NCBI GenBank assembly: GCA_020161145.1
Contig: JAIUPQ010000003.1
Coordinates: 372,001-436,000 of the forward strand
Reading direction: 5' to 3'
Length of the DNA: 64,000 nucleotides
Origin: Pseudomonadota bacterium
Lineage (GTDB): Bacteria; Pseudomonadota; Gammaproteobacteria; Burkholderiales; Burkholderiaceae_C
Every line of letters starts with the position of its first letter. The stretch's first letter is position 1. Below are positions 18,168 to 26,795 of this stretch, piece after piece. The translations under genes and the position numbers were made by a program. The notes under the pieces were generated by a model, which saw only the letters and a list, made by a program, of their open reading frames with translations, was not told the DNA's origin and did not search any database.

Positions 18168-18767
18168 TCAGCCCGGCGCCGCCGGCCCCTGCAGGCTGGT
18201 TTGCGCAACCTTGAGCGCCTTGCGCTCGGCCGCCACGAGCACCAGCGGTCTGCCATCGCGGGAGCGGATGACACGCCAGTGCACGCCGTTCCACCAGCCG
18301 CTGCCCTCCTCCAGGTTCACCGGCTGCTCGAAGGCAAACACGGCAACCATGCCGCCTTCGCCGAAGTAGGTGGTCAGGTGGTAGGCCGCATGACCGTCGA
18401 TGTCGCAGACCTTGACCAGTTGCGGAAAGCCCGGCAGCACCTTCGAGTCGCCCAGGCCCAGGCGCGCCAGCATCTGCTGCGGGTCGGCGGCGCTGCCCCG
18501 CAGCGTGCGCTCCTGCGACTCGTGCGCGATGGCGTCCCGCACCAACGTCGGCGGGCGCATCGCAAACACCGTCCCGCTGCCCATGGCCACCAGCGCCAGG
18601 CTGGCCACGAGGCGCTGCACCGCGCGGCGCGCAAACCAGGGCGGCGGCTGGCGCAGCAGGCTGGCCGGCGGGTCGCCCGGCTCGAAAGCCAGGGCCATTT
18701 CGGCACGGGTGCGCAAGTCGAGATCGGTGTCGCTGGGCAAGGAGGGGGTAGGCGTCGTTGTCTTCAT
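18168..18767 (-). CDS. Putative membrane anti-sigma factor
   Basis: 199 residues, starting one base after the sigma factor stop, so the two are translationally linked. A cytoplasmic N-terminal part (residues 1-60, with DTDLDLRTRAEMALAFEPGD) is followed by one predicted membrane helix near VASLALVAMGSGTVFAM, then a periplasmic C-terminal domain (VCDIDGHAAYHLTTYFGEGG, VIRSRDGRPLVLVA). The layout matches small anti-sigma factors encoded beside ECF sigma genes, but I do not recognise a named anti-sigma domain. The HxxxCxxC zinc motif is missing. Confidence 0.7.
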   Translation of the reverse strand: MKTTTPTPSLPSDTDLDLRTRAEMALAFEPGDPPASLLRQPPPWFARRAVQRLVASLALVAMGSGTVFAMRPPTLVRDAIAHESQERTLRGSAADPQQMLARLGLGDSKVLPGFPQLVKVCDIDGHAAYHLTTYFGEGGMVAVFAFEQPVNLEEGSGWWNGVHWRVIRSRDGRPLVLVAAERKALKVAQTSLQGPAAPG

Positions 18768-18768
18768 C

Positions 18769-19305
18769 TCACACCTTTCGAAGGGTTGCCACTCGCCCCT
18801 CGGTTGGCGCGGCGCGCTCGGCCTGGTCCGGGCCGGCCATGGCAACGCGCAAGGCATCCCGGGCCCGGGCCAGCCGCGACAGCACCGTCCCCGGCGCCAC
18901 CTCAAGCGCTTCCGCCATCTGCGCCGTCGGCATGTCGTCGAAGTAGTAGAGAACCAGCACCTCGCGATGGATGGGCGCAATCCGCGCCAGCGCTCTAACC
19001 ACGTCCAGCTTGTCGTCCAGGCCCGCGTCGGGCGCCGGCTGCTCCGGCAACTCGTCCCCGTCCAGCGACACCGGCGCCGGGGCCATGTACCGATAGGCAT
19101 TGCGCCGCATGATCTGAAACAGCCACGCCCGCGCCGACTCCGCCTGCTTGAGCTGCTCGCGAAAGCGCCAGGCCGCCGCAAAGCAGTCCTGGACCACGTC
19201 TTCGGCCACCGCGCGCGAGCCGGTCAGCGCCCACGCGCTGCGCAGCAAAAACCGGTAGTGCTCGTGCACCCAGGCGTTGTATCGGGCTTCGGCAGAAGTG
19301 AACAT
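18769..19305 (-). CDS. ECF-family RNA polymerase sigma factor
   Basis: 178 residues. Region 2 spans about residues 10-75 (AVAEDVVQDCFAAAWRF, ARAWLFQIMRRNAYRYM); region 4 spans 105-160 (LARIAPIHREVLVLYYFDDM, APGTVLSRLARARDALR). First gene of a run sigma, anti-sigma, sorA, sorB, all minus strand and closely spaced, which suggests control of sulfite oxidation. Divergent from the crotonase-like gene across 95 bases. The signal it responds to is not visible. Confidence 0.9.
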   Translation of the reverse strand: MFTSAEARYNAWVHEHYRFLLRSAWALTGSRAVAEDVVQDCFAAAWRFREQLKQAESARAWLFQIMRRNAYRYMAPAPVSLDGDELPEQPAPDAGLDDKLDVVRALARIAPIHREVLVLYYFDDMPTAQMAEALEVAPGTVLSRLARARDALRVAMAGPDQAERAAPTEGRVATLRKV

Positions 19306-19400
19306 GTCAGCCTAAGAGCGCGGATGCGGCTCATTCATTCCATGGGTTGAAAAATAAGGGGGTGGCCTGCACGCCGCCCGTCGCCCCTCAAGGAGATCCC

Positions 19401-20345
19401 ATGACCGCCAACCCCAGACTGCCCACCACCGCCCCAGCCCGCAGCATGCGCCCTGCACGCACCGCCGTCGCGGCGGGGTTGCTGATGCTGGCCCTGCCCC
19501 TGGCGCACGCCCAGCCCACCGCGGCCCCAACGGGCAAGGTGACGGTCGAGGTGGTGACGCCCAAGATTCGCAAGGTGGTATTTGCCAACCCGCCAGCCAA
19601 CCTGATCGACCCCGAGACCGTGTCCCGGCTGCACGAGGTGGTCAAGGCGTTGAGCGAAGCGCCCGAGGTCCAGGTGGTGGTGTTCACCAGCGCCACGCCG
19701 CGCTTTTTCTACAACCACTTCGACCTGCGCCAGGCCGCCCGGTTTCCCAGCGTGCCGGGCGACGCGGCCACGCCGGCCTGGGTGGATCTGGTGGTGCGGC
19801 TGTCCAAGGCGCCCTTCATCAGCATCGCGGCGATACGCGGCCGCACCCGTGGCGGCGGCAACGAGTTGAGCCTGGCCATGGACCTGAGGTATGCGAGCAG
19901 GGAGCAGGCTCTCTTCGCACAGCCCGAGGTCGGCACCGGCATCGTGCCGGGCGGCGGCGGCTCGGAGCGGCTGCCCCGGTTGATCGGGCGCGACCGCGCG
20001 CTGGAAGTCATTCTGAGCAGCCAGGACTACGACGCGGACACGGCCGAGCGCTATGGCTGGGTCACGCGCGCGGTGGCGGATGCCGAACTGGATCGCTACG
20101 TCGATGCCGTCGCCACGCGCCTGGCCTCGTTCGACAAAGCCGCCCTGATGGCGGCCAAGGCCCAGGTCAACCGAGCCTCGCTGCCACCCGACGGCGACCT
20201 GCGCGCGGCCTATGGCGAGTACAGCCACGCGCTGGCCTGGCCGGGTTTTCAGCAGCGCATGCCCAGGCTGGGGAAGTTCGTGGCCGAGGACGGGCTGGCT
20301 GTCGAACTCCAGCTCGGTGACTACCTGGGCAAAATCGGGCCGTAG
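19401..20345 (+). CDS. Crotonase-fold (enoyl-CoA hydratase/isomerase) protein with signal peptide
   Basis: 314 residues from the ATG at 19401, with AGGAGA 4 bases upstream. Residues 1-38 form an export signal: basic start, hydrophobic TAVAAGLLMLALPLAHAQP, cleavage after AHA. The rest is a crotonase domain: FANPPANLID, IRGRTRGGGNELSLAMDLRYAS as the oxyanion loop, and AQPEVGTGIVPGGGGSERLPR with the usual active-site glutamate position. Export is odd because CoA thioesters are cytoplasmic. Divergent from the sigma factor gene. Function unknown. Confidence 0.8.
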   Translation: MTANPRLPTTAPARSMRPARTAVAAGLLMLALPLAHAQPTAAPTGKVTVEVVTPKIRKVVFANPPANLIDPETVSRLHEVVKALSEAPEVQVVVFTSATPRFFYNHFDLRQAARFPSVPGDAATPAWVDLVVRLSKAPFISIAAIRGRTRGGGNELSLAMDLRYASREQALFAQPEVGTGIVPGGGGSERLPRLIGRDRALEVILSSQDYDADTAERYGWVTRAVADAELDRYVDAVATRLASFDKAALMAAKAQVNRASLPPDGDLRAAYGEYSHALAWPGFQQRMPRLGKFVAEDGLAVELQLGDYLGKIGP

Positions 20346-20423
20346 GTGAGCAAAAAACGGGTGGATCAGCAGCCCTCTGGACGCACCAGTCTGGCCGAGA
20401 CGACCGCCCCGCCCAGGCCTCTT

Positions 20424-21239
20424 CTATCCCTTGGCGACGAACGCGCTCGGCGGCCGGCCGAAGTGTTTGCGGAACATCGACGCAAAGGCGCTGGGACTTT
20501 CATAGCCCAGCGCGAGAGCCACATCGATGACCTTCTCGCCGCCCGCAAGCCGCTCCAGTGCATGCAGGAGCCGGGCCTGCCGCCGCCATTGACCGAAGGT
20601 CAAGCCCGTCTCTTTCATGAACAGCCGCTGAATCGTCTTCACGTCGATCGACAGGCGCTGCGCCCAGGCTGTCGCCGTTGAGGCGTCATACGGCTGCGCC
20701 TGTAGGGTTTGCGCGATCCGCACGAGCCGCGGATCCGCGGGCATCTGCAGGTGCAGCGGCAGTACAGGCAGCGCGTGCAATTCGTCGAGGATCAGGCGCG
20801 TGAGCCGACCGTCACGGCTATCGGGCACGTAGGGTGGCCGCACGTCCATGGCCGCCCGGATCAGCTCGCGCAACAGCGGTGAGATCGAGACGGCCTGCGT
20901 GCCGACGATGGACTTGGGCGCAGCCTGCCGCGTCACCAGAAGACTGCGCATGTGGACTTCGCCCACGCAGCGGATCTGATGAGCCATGCCCGCCTGCATC
21001 CAGATCGCCCGCGTCGGTGGCACCACCCATCGGCCGGCATCGGCACCAACCACCATCACGCCGCGAACAGCGTAGATCAACTGGTGCCTGGTATGTGCAT
21101 GAGGCTCGATGAGCCGACCCGCAGGGTAGTCGGTCGCCTGGCCGGTGACGGGCAGCACGTCCGCCTCGCTTTCTTTCACCGCTTCGGTCATTGGCGTCGG
21201 AGCGGGTGTCCTTCGCATGTCCATTTCGCGATGGTTCAT
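20424..21239 (-). CDS. AraC-family regulator with cupin sensor domain
   Basis: About 271 residues. The N-terminal cupin (GRLIEPHAHTRHQLIYAVRGVMVV, PPTRAIWMQAGMAHQI) is followed by a C-terminal AraC DNA-binding domain with two helix-turn-helix motifs (TATAWAQRLSIDVKTIQRLF; VIDVALALGYESPSAFASMF and HFGRPPSAF). ATG at 21239 is preferred; a TTG lies 15 bases further up and an ATG at 21215 is possible. Divergent from the PLP-enzyme gene across 64 bases, so regulation of that gene is plausible. Its 3' end faces the crotonase gene across 78 bases with no clear terminator. Confidence 0.9.
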   Translation of the reverse strand: MNHREMDMRRTPAPTPMTEAVKESEADVLPVTGQATDYPAGRLIEPHAHTRHQLIYAVRGVMVVGADAGRWVVPPTRAIWMQAGMAHQIRCVGEVHMRSLLVTRQAAPKSIVGTQAVSISPLLRELIRAAMDVRPPYVPDSRDGRLTRLILDELHALPVLPLHLQMPADPRLVRIAQTLQAQPYDASTATAWAQRLSIDVKTIQRLFMKETGLTFGQWRRQARLLHALERLAGGEKVIDVALALGYESPSAFASMFRKHFGRPPSAFVAKG

Positions 21240-21303
21240 GGCTGTTTGGCGCAAGACAGGACATTCAGTGTTGCACAGAATCGCCCATCACCGGACCCAA
21301 GCC

Positions 21304-22482
21304 ATGCACCGCGACACCCTTCTGATTCACGCCGGACGAGAAAGCGCCCCTGCCGTGCACGCGGTGAGCCCACCTCTCGTCAGGACCTCCACCACCGTGT
21401 TCGACACGCTCGCGGCCTACCAACAGGCCCAGGCCGGGACGGTGTTTGACGCGCCCCGCTACGGGCGCTCGGGCACCGCCACCACCTTCGAGCTGCAACG
21501 GGCCATGGCGTCGTTGGCGCGGACCGAAACCTGCATCGCGACGAGCTGCGGCCTCAGTGCCATCACGGCGGTGCTCGGCGCCCACGCCGGACCCGGCCGG
21601 CACATCCTCATCAGTGCAGGCGTGTACGGGCCAACGCGATCGTTCTGCGAGCAGGATTTGGTGCCCGGGGGCACCCATGTGGAGGTGGTGCCCCACGGCG
21701 CCGACGTGTCGCTGCTGCTGCGCGACGACACCAGCCTGGTCTTCATCGAGACCCCGGCGTCATTGACCATGGAGATGATCGACGTGCGGGCCGTCTGTGC
21801 CGCAGCCCTTGGGCGCGGCGTACCGGTGGCCTGCGACTCGACATGGGGAACGCCGCTGTACTTCGACGCCCATGCGCTGGGCATCGACATCTCGATCCAT
21901 GCCGCGACGAAGTTCATCAACGGCCACTCCGATCTGTTGCTGGGCCTGATCACCGGTAAGGCGCAGGCGCTGTCGGCCATTCGCGCCTACTGTGATCGCG
22001 GTGGCACCCACGCGGCACCGGACGCCTGCTGGCTGACGCTGCGGGGTCTGCGCACGCTGGCAGTGCGGCTGGCCCGGCACCAGCAGTCGGCCCTCACGGT
22101 GGCAAGGTGGCTGCAAACCCAACCTCGGGTGCTGCGTGTGCGGTTCCCGGCGCTGGAGACTGACCCGGGTCATGCCCTGTGGACATCACAGTTCTCGGGC
22201 GCGGCGGGGCCGTTCACGGTTGAGATCGCGCCGTGCAGCGAAGCGGCATTCGCAGCCTTCATCGATGGCTTGCAACTGTTCAGCCTGGGAACGAGTTGGG
22301 GCGGGTTCGAGAGCCTGGTGATGCCAGCATTGCCGCACCACCAGCGCGCCCTCGCGACACCGGCCGATGCGCCACGGCGGGTTCGCTTGCACATCGGACT
22401 GGAGGACGCGCAAGACCTGTGCAACGACCTGCAGTCGGCGATGGCCGCAATGACAACCGTCACGCTTCGTGGCGAACGATGA
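21304..22482 (+). CDS. Cys/Met-metabolism PLP enzyme (cystathionine beta-lyase-like)
   Basis: 392 residues, fold-type I PLP enzyme of the trans-sulfuration family. HAGRES and VSPPLVRTSTTVFDT at the N-terminus; RYGRSGTATTFELQRA; SCGLSAITAVLGA near the cofactor phosphate; the Schiff-base lysine K203 in SIHAATKFINGHSD; C-terminal GTSWGGFESLVMP. Best match by eye is MetC-type beta-lyase (cystathionine to homocysteine, pyruvate and ammonia), but gamma-lyase or another C-S lyase is possible. Divergent from the AraC gene. The decayed rhs fragment begins just past its 3' end on the other strand. Confidence 0.85.
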   Translation: MHRDTLLIHAGRESAPAVHAVSPPLVRTSTTVFDTLAAYQQAQAGTVFDAPRYGRSGTATTFELQRAMASLARTETCIATSCGLSAITAVLGAHAGPGRHILISAGVYGPTRSFCEQDLVPGGTHVEVVPHGADVSLLLRDDTSLVFIETPASLTMEMIDVRAVCAAALGRGVPVACDSTWGTPLYFDAHALGIDISIHAATKFINGHSDLLLGLITGKAQALSAIRAYCDRGGTHAAPDACWLTLRGLRTLAVRLARHQQSALTVARWLQTQPRVLRVRFPALETDPGHALWTSQFSGAAGPFTVEIAPCSEAAFAAFIDGLQLFSLGTSWGGFESLVMPALPHHQRALATPADAPRRVRLHIGLEDAQDLCNDLQSAMAAMTTVTLRGER

Positions 22483-22488
22483 TGGCGC

Positions 22489-23138
22489 ACGAGGCGGCGG
22501 ATGGGATGGCGGGCGGCCGCATCCGCCACCTGCCTGAAGCCGGGGTTGTTCTTGTCGTCGCGGATGCCGCTTTCGTCTTGCTTGACGCCGTACTGGCCGA
22601 TGAGTTCGCCCGCCACCAAGTGGCTCCAGACGGCTCGGCTGTCCTGGACGCGAGTGCAGCAGCCCACCAGGTTGCCGGCGGCGTCGTAGCCCAGGCCCAC
22701 GTCACCGGCGTTGCGGTTGTAAAACCACTGCTCTTGCTGGCGCGCGCCGCTGGCGTCGTCGCTGATCTGGGCGGTGAGCTGGCCGGCGGCGTCGTAGCTC
22801 AGGCTTTGGCGCAGCTGGCCGATCTGCTCACCCGGGTTGGTGATGCCGTCGTTGATCAGCTTGGCGATGTCTTTGTTGATCTGCCACGCGCCTGAGCGCA
22901 CGACCCGGCCGGCGGCGTCGTACCAGCGCTCGTCCAGCGTCCACTGGTTGTCGCGCCGGGTGCTGGTCAGGCGGTCCAGCGCGTCCCAGCCGTAGCGGTC
23001 GGTGACCCAGGTCTTGCTGCTGCTGTAGCTGCCCGAGATGGCTTCGGTGGACGAGCCACCAGAGGGCTCGCCCTCGCCGCCGTCGGCCGGGATGGTGGCT
23101 GGCGGGTCGGTGGGGGTGCGATCTTCGGCCTGGGACTC
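22489..23138 (-). pseudogene. Displaced rhs/YD-repeat core fragment, truncated
   Basis: Minus-strand frame without a start codon of its own, opening right after the stop of the upstream gene. It encodes rhs-type YD repeats: RYGWDALDRLTSTRRDNQW, ERWYDAAGRVVRSGAW, LRQSLSYDAAGQLTAQ, GLGYDAAGNLVGC, then SRAVWSHLVAGELIGQYG. Homology to the second rhs copy stops near 22522 (GFRQVADAA), after which the frame runs as noise into the opposing PLP-enzyme gene. No toxin tip remains. Typical of silent rhs core fragments left by tip exchange. Confidence 0.75.
22522..22647. repeat. 126-bp direct repeat, copy 1 (rhs core end)
   Basis: Nearly identical to 26494-26618: three substitutions and one single-base gap over 126 bases by eye. 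Encodes SRAVWSH to DDKNNPGFRQ of the rhs core on the minus strand. Such repeats are the usual substrate for recombination that swaps rhs toxin tips. Confidence 0.9.
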
Positions 23139-23684
23139 TCAACCTTCCTTCGGTGGCCAGTTTTCGCGCCAGTCGTCCGTGCGCAGCAGCGCGTCCCAGT
23201 GGGTCAGTGACCGGTATTGCGGCGCGGCGCCCCATCGCTCAGGTTGGCCGGGGGCGTTAACGAAGGCGCTGTCATTGCGCTCCTGCAATACGTCCGTGTT
23301 GGCGATTTGCTTGAACGGTTCATGGAACAACTCATCCCACAGCAGTCGGTAGAACTGGCGCCACAGCGCGTAGATCTCCTGCGGCCCTCGGCTTGACACC
23401 GTGCCGCTGTCGATGCCTGGTAGGGACGGACCGTGAGGCAAGAAGCCCCAGCGAGAGAGGACGGCGCGAAGCGCTTCACGCATTCGGTCCTGACCTGAAC
23501 TGGTCCGAGCCCAGTACTCCTGATACGACGGCACCAACCACTCCCGTATGGCGTGGAGTGCGTCCTTCTCGGAAGACAGGTCCAGCAACTCAAGTTGCTC
23601 GAGATAACCCTCATGCTCGGCATGTAGGCCGAAGTTCTCCATGAGGTTTGCTAAGTCTGAAACGGTAAAGTCATGCATAGACAT
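23139..23684 (-). CDS. Putative immunity protein of an orphan rhs tip
   Basis: 181 residues, acidic and soluble, no signal peptide or membrane segment. I do not recognise the family. It begins MSMHDFTVSDLANLMENFGL and is rich in Trp and Glu (EYWARTSSGQDRMREAL, ALWRQFYRLLWDELF). Lower GC than the chromosomal neighbours. It follows an orphan toxin tail by 18 bases and precedes a displaced rhs core, the position where cognate immunity genes of exchanged tips are kept. The immunity role is inferred from context only. Confidence 0.6.
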   Translation of the reverse strand: MSMHDFTVSDLANLMENFGLHAEHEGYLEQLELLDLSSEKDALHAIREWLVPSYQEYWARTSSGQDRMREALRAVLSRWGFLPHGPSLPGIDSGTVSSRGPQEIYALWRQFYRLLWDELFHEPFKQIANTDVLQERNDSAFVNAPGQPERWGAAPQYRSLTHWDALLRTDDWRENWPPKEG

Positions 23685-23702
23685 AGACGACCTTTTCGCC
23701 GG

Positions 23703-23828
23703 TTAGAACTTCGACACCGGAAGCGTGACACCGTTGCGCGCGACATCCGGGGACGCTGTATAGGGCAAGCCCGCCTTCATGTCGAAGTTGACCCTCACGA
23801 TGTTGGACTGCCGGTAGTCCGGTAGCCC
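23703..23828 (-). pseudogene. Orphan C-terminal toxin-tip fragment
   Basis: 41 codons ending in TAA (23705-23703), too short to have been called as a gene. They read GLPDYRQSNIVRVNFDMKAG and end with GVTLPVSKF. The frame is the same as that of the preceding immunity gene, directly after its TAA stop, with no start codon near its beginning. The composition is protein-like and it sits immediately before an intact putative immunity gene, so I read it as the last piece of a lost rhs toxin. Confidence 0.5.
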
Positions 23829-24230
23829 TTAGCCCTTGTCTTGGAAGCGCTTGTAGAAGTCTCTGTCTTCCCAATCGTCTTCGAAGGCCGCCATGATGCT
23901 CGTCATCAGTGTGGCCATCTTCGGCGCATAGAAGGCCCGGTTCTCTTCCTCCGCGAATCGAAGTACTTCCGGCCATCGCAGCACATGCATGCTGTAGGCA
24001 ATGGAAGCACTTGGAAGCAAGCGCTCCGGGGTCTCTCGGCCGAAGCGATACCGCCCCATCACATCAGTGAGGCGCCGCGACAACTCCGCGCGATGCTCTG
24101 GATGAGACTGCAGGAAGCCGAGCACTTCTTCATACATGGGCTCTAGCGCATCTTCGCCGAGCGTTGGCAGAGCCGCCACGGCGACCTTGTGACACAGCAA
24201 GTCGAAGTCAGCCAGTACTGAGTCGCTCAT
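23829..24230 (-). CDS. Putative immunity protein coupled to the rhs toxin
   Basis: 133 residues from the ATG at 24230, which shares one base with the toxin stop (TGATG). This tight coupling argues for the toxin-immunity pair. The protein is small, acidic and helical-looking (LADFDLLCHKVAVAALPTL, EPMYEEVLGFLQSHPEHRAE, MAAFEDDWEDRDFYKRFQDKG), without signal or membrane segments. Family not recognised. An in-frame start 15 bases upstream exists but lies inside the toxin gene. GC is lower than in the surrounding chromosome. Confidence 0.65.
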   Translation of the reverse strand: MSDSVLADFDLLCHKVAVAALPTLGEDALEPMYEEVLGFLQSHPEHRAELSRRLTDVMGRYRFGRETPERLLPSASIAYSMHVLRWPEVLRFAEEENRAFYAPKMATLMTSIMAAFEDDWEDRDFYKRFQDKG

Positions 24231-26700
24231 CACTGCTTCACCCATCTTCCCAACTTGAAGTCGTAGACCTTATTCACATACGCCCCCTCGGGCACCTTGA
24301 AGCCGTAATCGCCGAATGCCTTCACCGCGGCAGATTCCGCAGAGCTTCCCTGAGGCAGATAGTGCCCGGAAGCGTTATCAATGTACTTGACCTCTCCCCA
24401 GAGAACCTTGCCTTCACCCGCAGCAAGAACATTCTGACCGCGTGCCAAGTCCACATGCCCATACGAGAAGTCAGCAGGCTTCGGCGCAATCACCAGCGAG
24501 CCATCTTCCTTGACAACGTAGAGGACGTTTTTTGGCATTCGCAGCACCTGCTCCTGGGTCAGTGAAGGAACCGACCGCAGTTCAATCGCATCCTTGGGGA
24601 AGCGATTCAGAAAGGTCGCATTTGGCCGAGATGCAAGCTCATTCACGCCGGATGCTCGATTGCTGAGCAGCTCTCCCTCGGCCAACATGTCATCGGCGAT
24701 TGCCGATGTGCGAACTCCTGGCGCACCTAGCGATGGCCGCGGCTGCATCACCGCCGCGGGTCCCCCCAAGCCGAGGAAGGCACCTGCAAGTTCAGCAGTA
24801 GCCTCAAGCCTCGACATGACTGCAACGTCGGTATCGCTGGTCAAATCTGCGCGAGCCAAGTTCTGGCCTGCACGCCATGCGTTGTTCGTCGCGTTGTACA
24901 GGCCAGTGACCGGCGCCTCCAGCGCCGCCAGCGGCGCAACACCCATGCCCAAGAGCAGGTTCACGCCCTGGTCGAGCAGGCTCGCATTGGGGTCGGTCAT
25001 CCCCTGCACCGCCATGCGATACCGTCCCTCGAAGAACCCCTCCAGCGGTGTGTAGAGGTTTTCAACCGGAGGCAACGACTCCGAGCCTGCAGCGGAGCCC
25101 AGTGGCCTCGTCTCGATGGTCGGACGGACGGGCACCGGATAGCTCCACACACCGTTGCCTTGGTCGAAGCCCATCAGCCCAGTCTCTTCGTTGAGCTGCG
25201 GCAGCTGCTTGAACGCCAATGGGCGTGGCCTCACTGTCAACCCAGGCCCAGCCGGCGTAGCCCCGCCGGTGGGAACCATGTCGCCATCGAAGCCAGCCTC
25301 GCGCATGCGGTACGCCATCACCTCCGCATTGGTCGCCGAGTCGCTCAGACCCTGACCACCACGCTGCAGGGCCTGCTGCGTCATGCGGTCGTAGTAGGCG
25401 TTGTCGCTCTCGATGTCCGAGCCGTTGCGATAGTCGGCGGACGACCATGGGCCTTCGCCTTGAGTCGGTTGCATCGAGTCCACGAGCCCTTGACCTAGCG
25501 CATTCCCAAACGCATCCACCGCCACCTGCTGGACGCTGAAGCGCCCGCCGCGCAGCACGGCTGCGGTGGCGCCCGAGGCCAAGCCGGCCAGGGTGCCGGT
25601 GACCAGCTTGGCGCCGGTGTCGTTTTGCAGTGCGTGGGCCAGCGGCTCGCTGAGCGCGCCGGCTGTGGCCTGCCCTGCTGCCGCCCCGGCCGCCGAGGCG
25701 GCCATGCCGCGCCAGTCGAAGCGCTCTTGCAGCCCCACGGCCAGGCTGACGCTTTGCGTCAAGGCGTTGGTGAGGGTGGCCTAGATCGGGGCGCTTTGCA
25801 GCACGGTGGGTGCACCTTGCAGCGGAGCCCAGCCCGGCGCTGAGGGCACCGCCCACGGCGCTTTGCGCCACGCCCTTCCAGCTGAAGTCCTCTACGTTGC
25901 CGGTGGCCATGCCGGCCACCTGGCTGGCGATGGAGCCCGCGCCTGCGGCCACGGCACCGATGGCGGCGCTGCCGGCCAGGCCCAGGGCGCCGGTACTCGC
26001 ACCCATGCCGGCCAGCACCGAGCCGGCGGCCACGCTGCCGCTGCCAGCCAGGGTGCTGGCGCCTGCGGCCATGATCTGGCCAAAGTTGGCTGAGGCCGCG
26101 GCCGTCAAGGCCCCGGCGGTGTAGATGGTGACGACCACGGCCACGACGAGCATGATGACCATGCCGATGGCGCCGCAGCCACCCCCGGGTGCTTGCGGCA
26201 TGGGCAGGGCGGGGTTGGTGTCGCCGATGACGTCGCTGGCGCTGTAGGGCCTGAAGGTGTTGGCGCTGTTGTGCGTGCCGCTCAGCGCGCTGGGCAGGGT
26301 GAGGGTTTGCCCGACCTTCAGATCGGCTTGGCTTTGCAGGCCGTTGGCCTGGGCGATGCGCCACCACTGGCCGGCGTCGCCGTAGGCGGCTTGCGCCAGC
26401 TCTTGCAGGCTCTGGCCGGCTTGCACCATGACGCTGGTGCCGGCCTGGGCCTGGGGGTGGTTGGCGCTGATTTGCCGGTAGCCGAAGCTGAACTCCGCCA
26501 TCTGCCTGAAGCTGGGGTTGTTCTTGTCGTCGCGGATGCCGCTTTCGTCTTGCTTGACGCCGTGCTGGCCGATGAGTTCGCCCGCCACCAGTGGCTCCAG
26601 ACGGCTCGGCTGTCCTGGTAGACCCGCAAGGCCCTGCCCTGGGCGTCGTTGACGATGGCCTGCCTACCTGTCCCATTCGCTGAAGAACTCAGCACCTGAC
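24230..26700 (-). pseudogene. Broken rhs-family polymorphic toxin gene with LysM segment and toxin tip
   Basis: Remnant of an rhs gene, N-terminal core missing. In order on the minus strand: core end (RVYQDSRAVWSH), a one-base loss near 26590 relative to the other copy, GELIGQHGVKQDE, a LysM-type segment (VQAGQSLQELAQAAYGDAGQ, LKVGQTLTLP), a glycine/alanine-rich hydrophobic pretoxin region, a second frameshift near 25823, an in-frame TAG at 25782-25780, then a clean 510-codon stretch to the stop at 24230. The tip ends in KVLWGEVKYIDNASGHYLP and YGFKVPEGAYVNKVYDF, a style seen in polymorphic toxins; its activity is not recognised. The tip may survive as a source for recombination. Confidence 0.75.
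26494..26618. repeat. 126-bp direct repeat, copy 2 (rhs core end)
   Basis: Partner of 22522-22647. Lacks one A (CCACCAGTGG against CCACCAAGTGG) near 26590, which is what breaks the rhs frame here. Confidence 0.9.
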
Positions 26701-26744
26701 CGTCCGTGGAATGCGGGAGCTCCAAGTCCAACTCCACTATCGTC

Positions 26745-26786
26745 CCCAAAGACGAAAGGGGCAGCACCCGCCTGGATGCTGCCCCT
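26745..26786 (-). terminator. Rho-independent terminator after the tRNA-Lys pair
   Basis: Perfect 10-base stem AGGGGCAGCA (26757-26766) / TGCTGCCCCT (26777-26786) with a 10-base loop. On the minus strand it is followed by TTTCGTCTTTGG. It starts 10 bases past the 3' end of the second tRNA, so it should end the tolB-to-tRNA transcript or the tRNA transcript. Confidence 0.75.
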
Positions 26787-26795
26787 CGAGAACTG

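Noticed and set aside
26757-26767. rhs frame starting inside the tRNA terminator
   Set aside because: Only the part below about 26700 reads as rhs; the first codons fall in the hairpin and are not evidence of a gene start.
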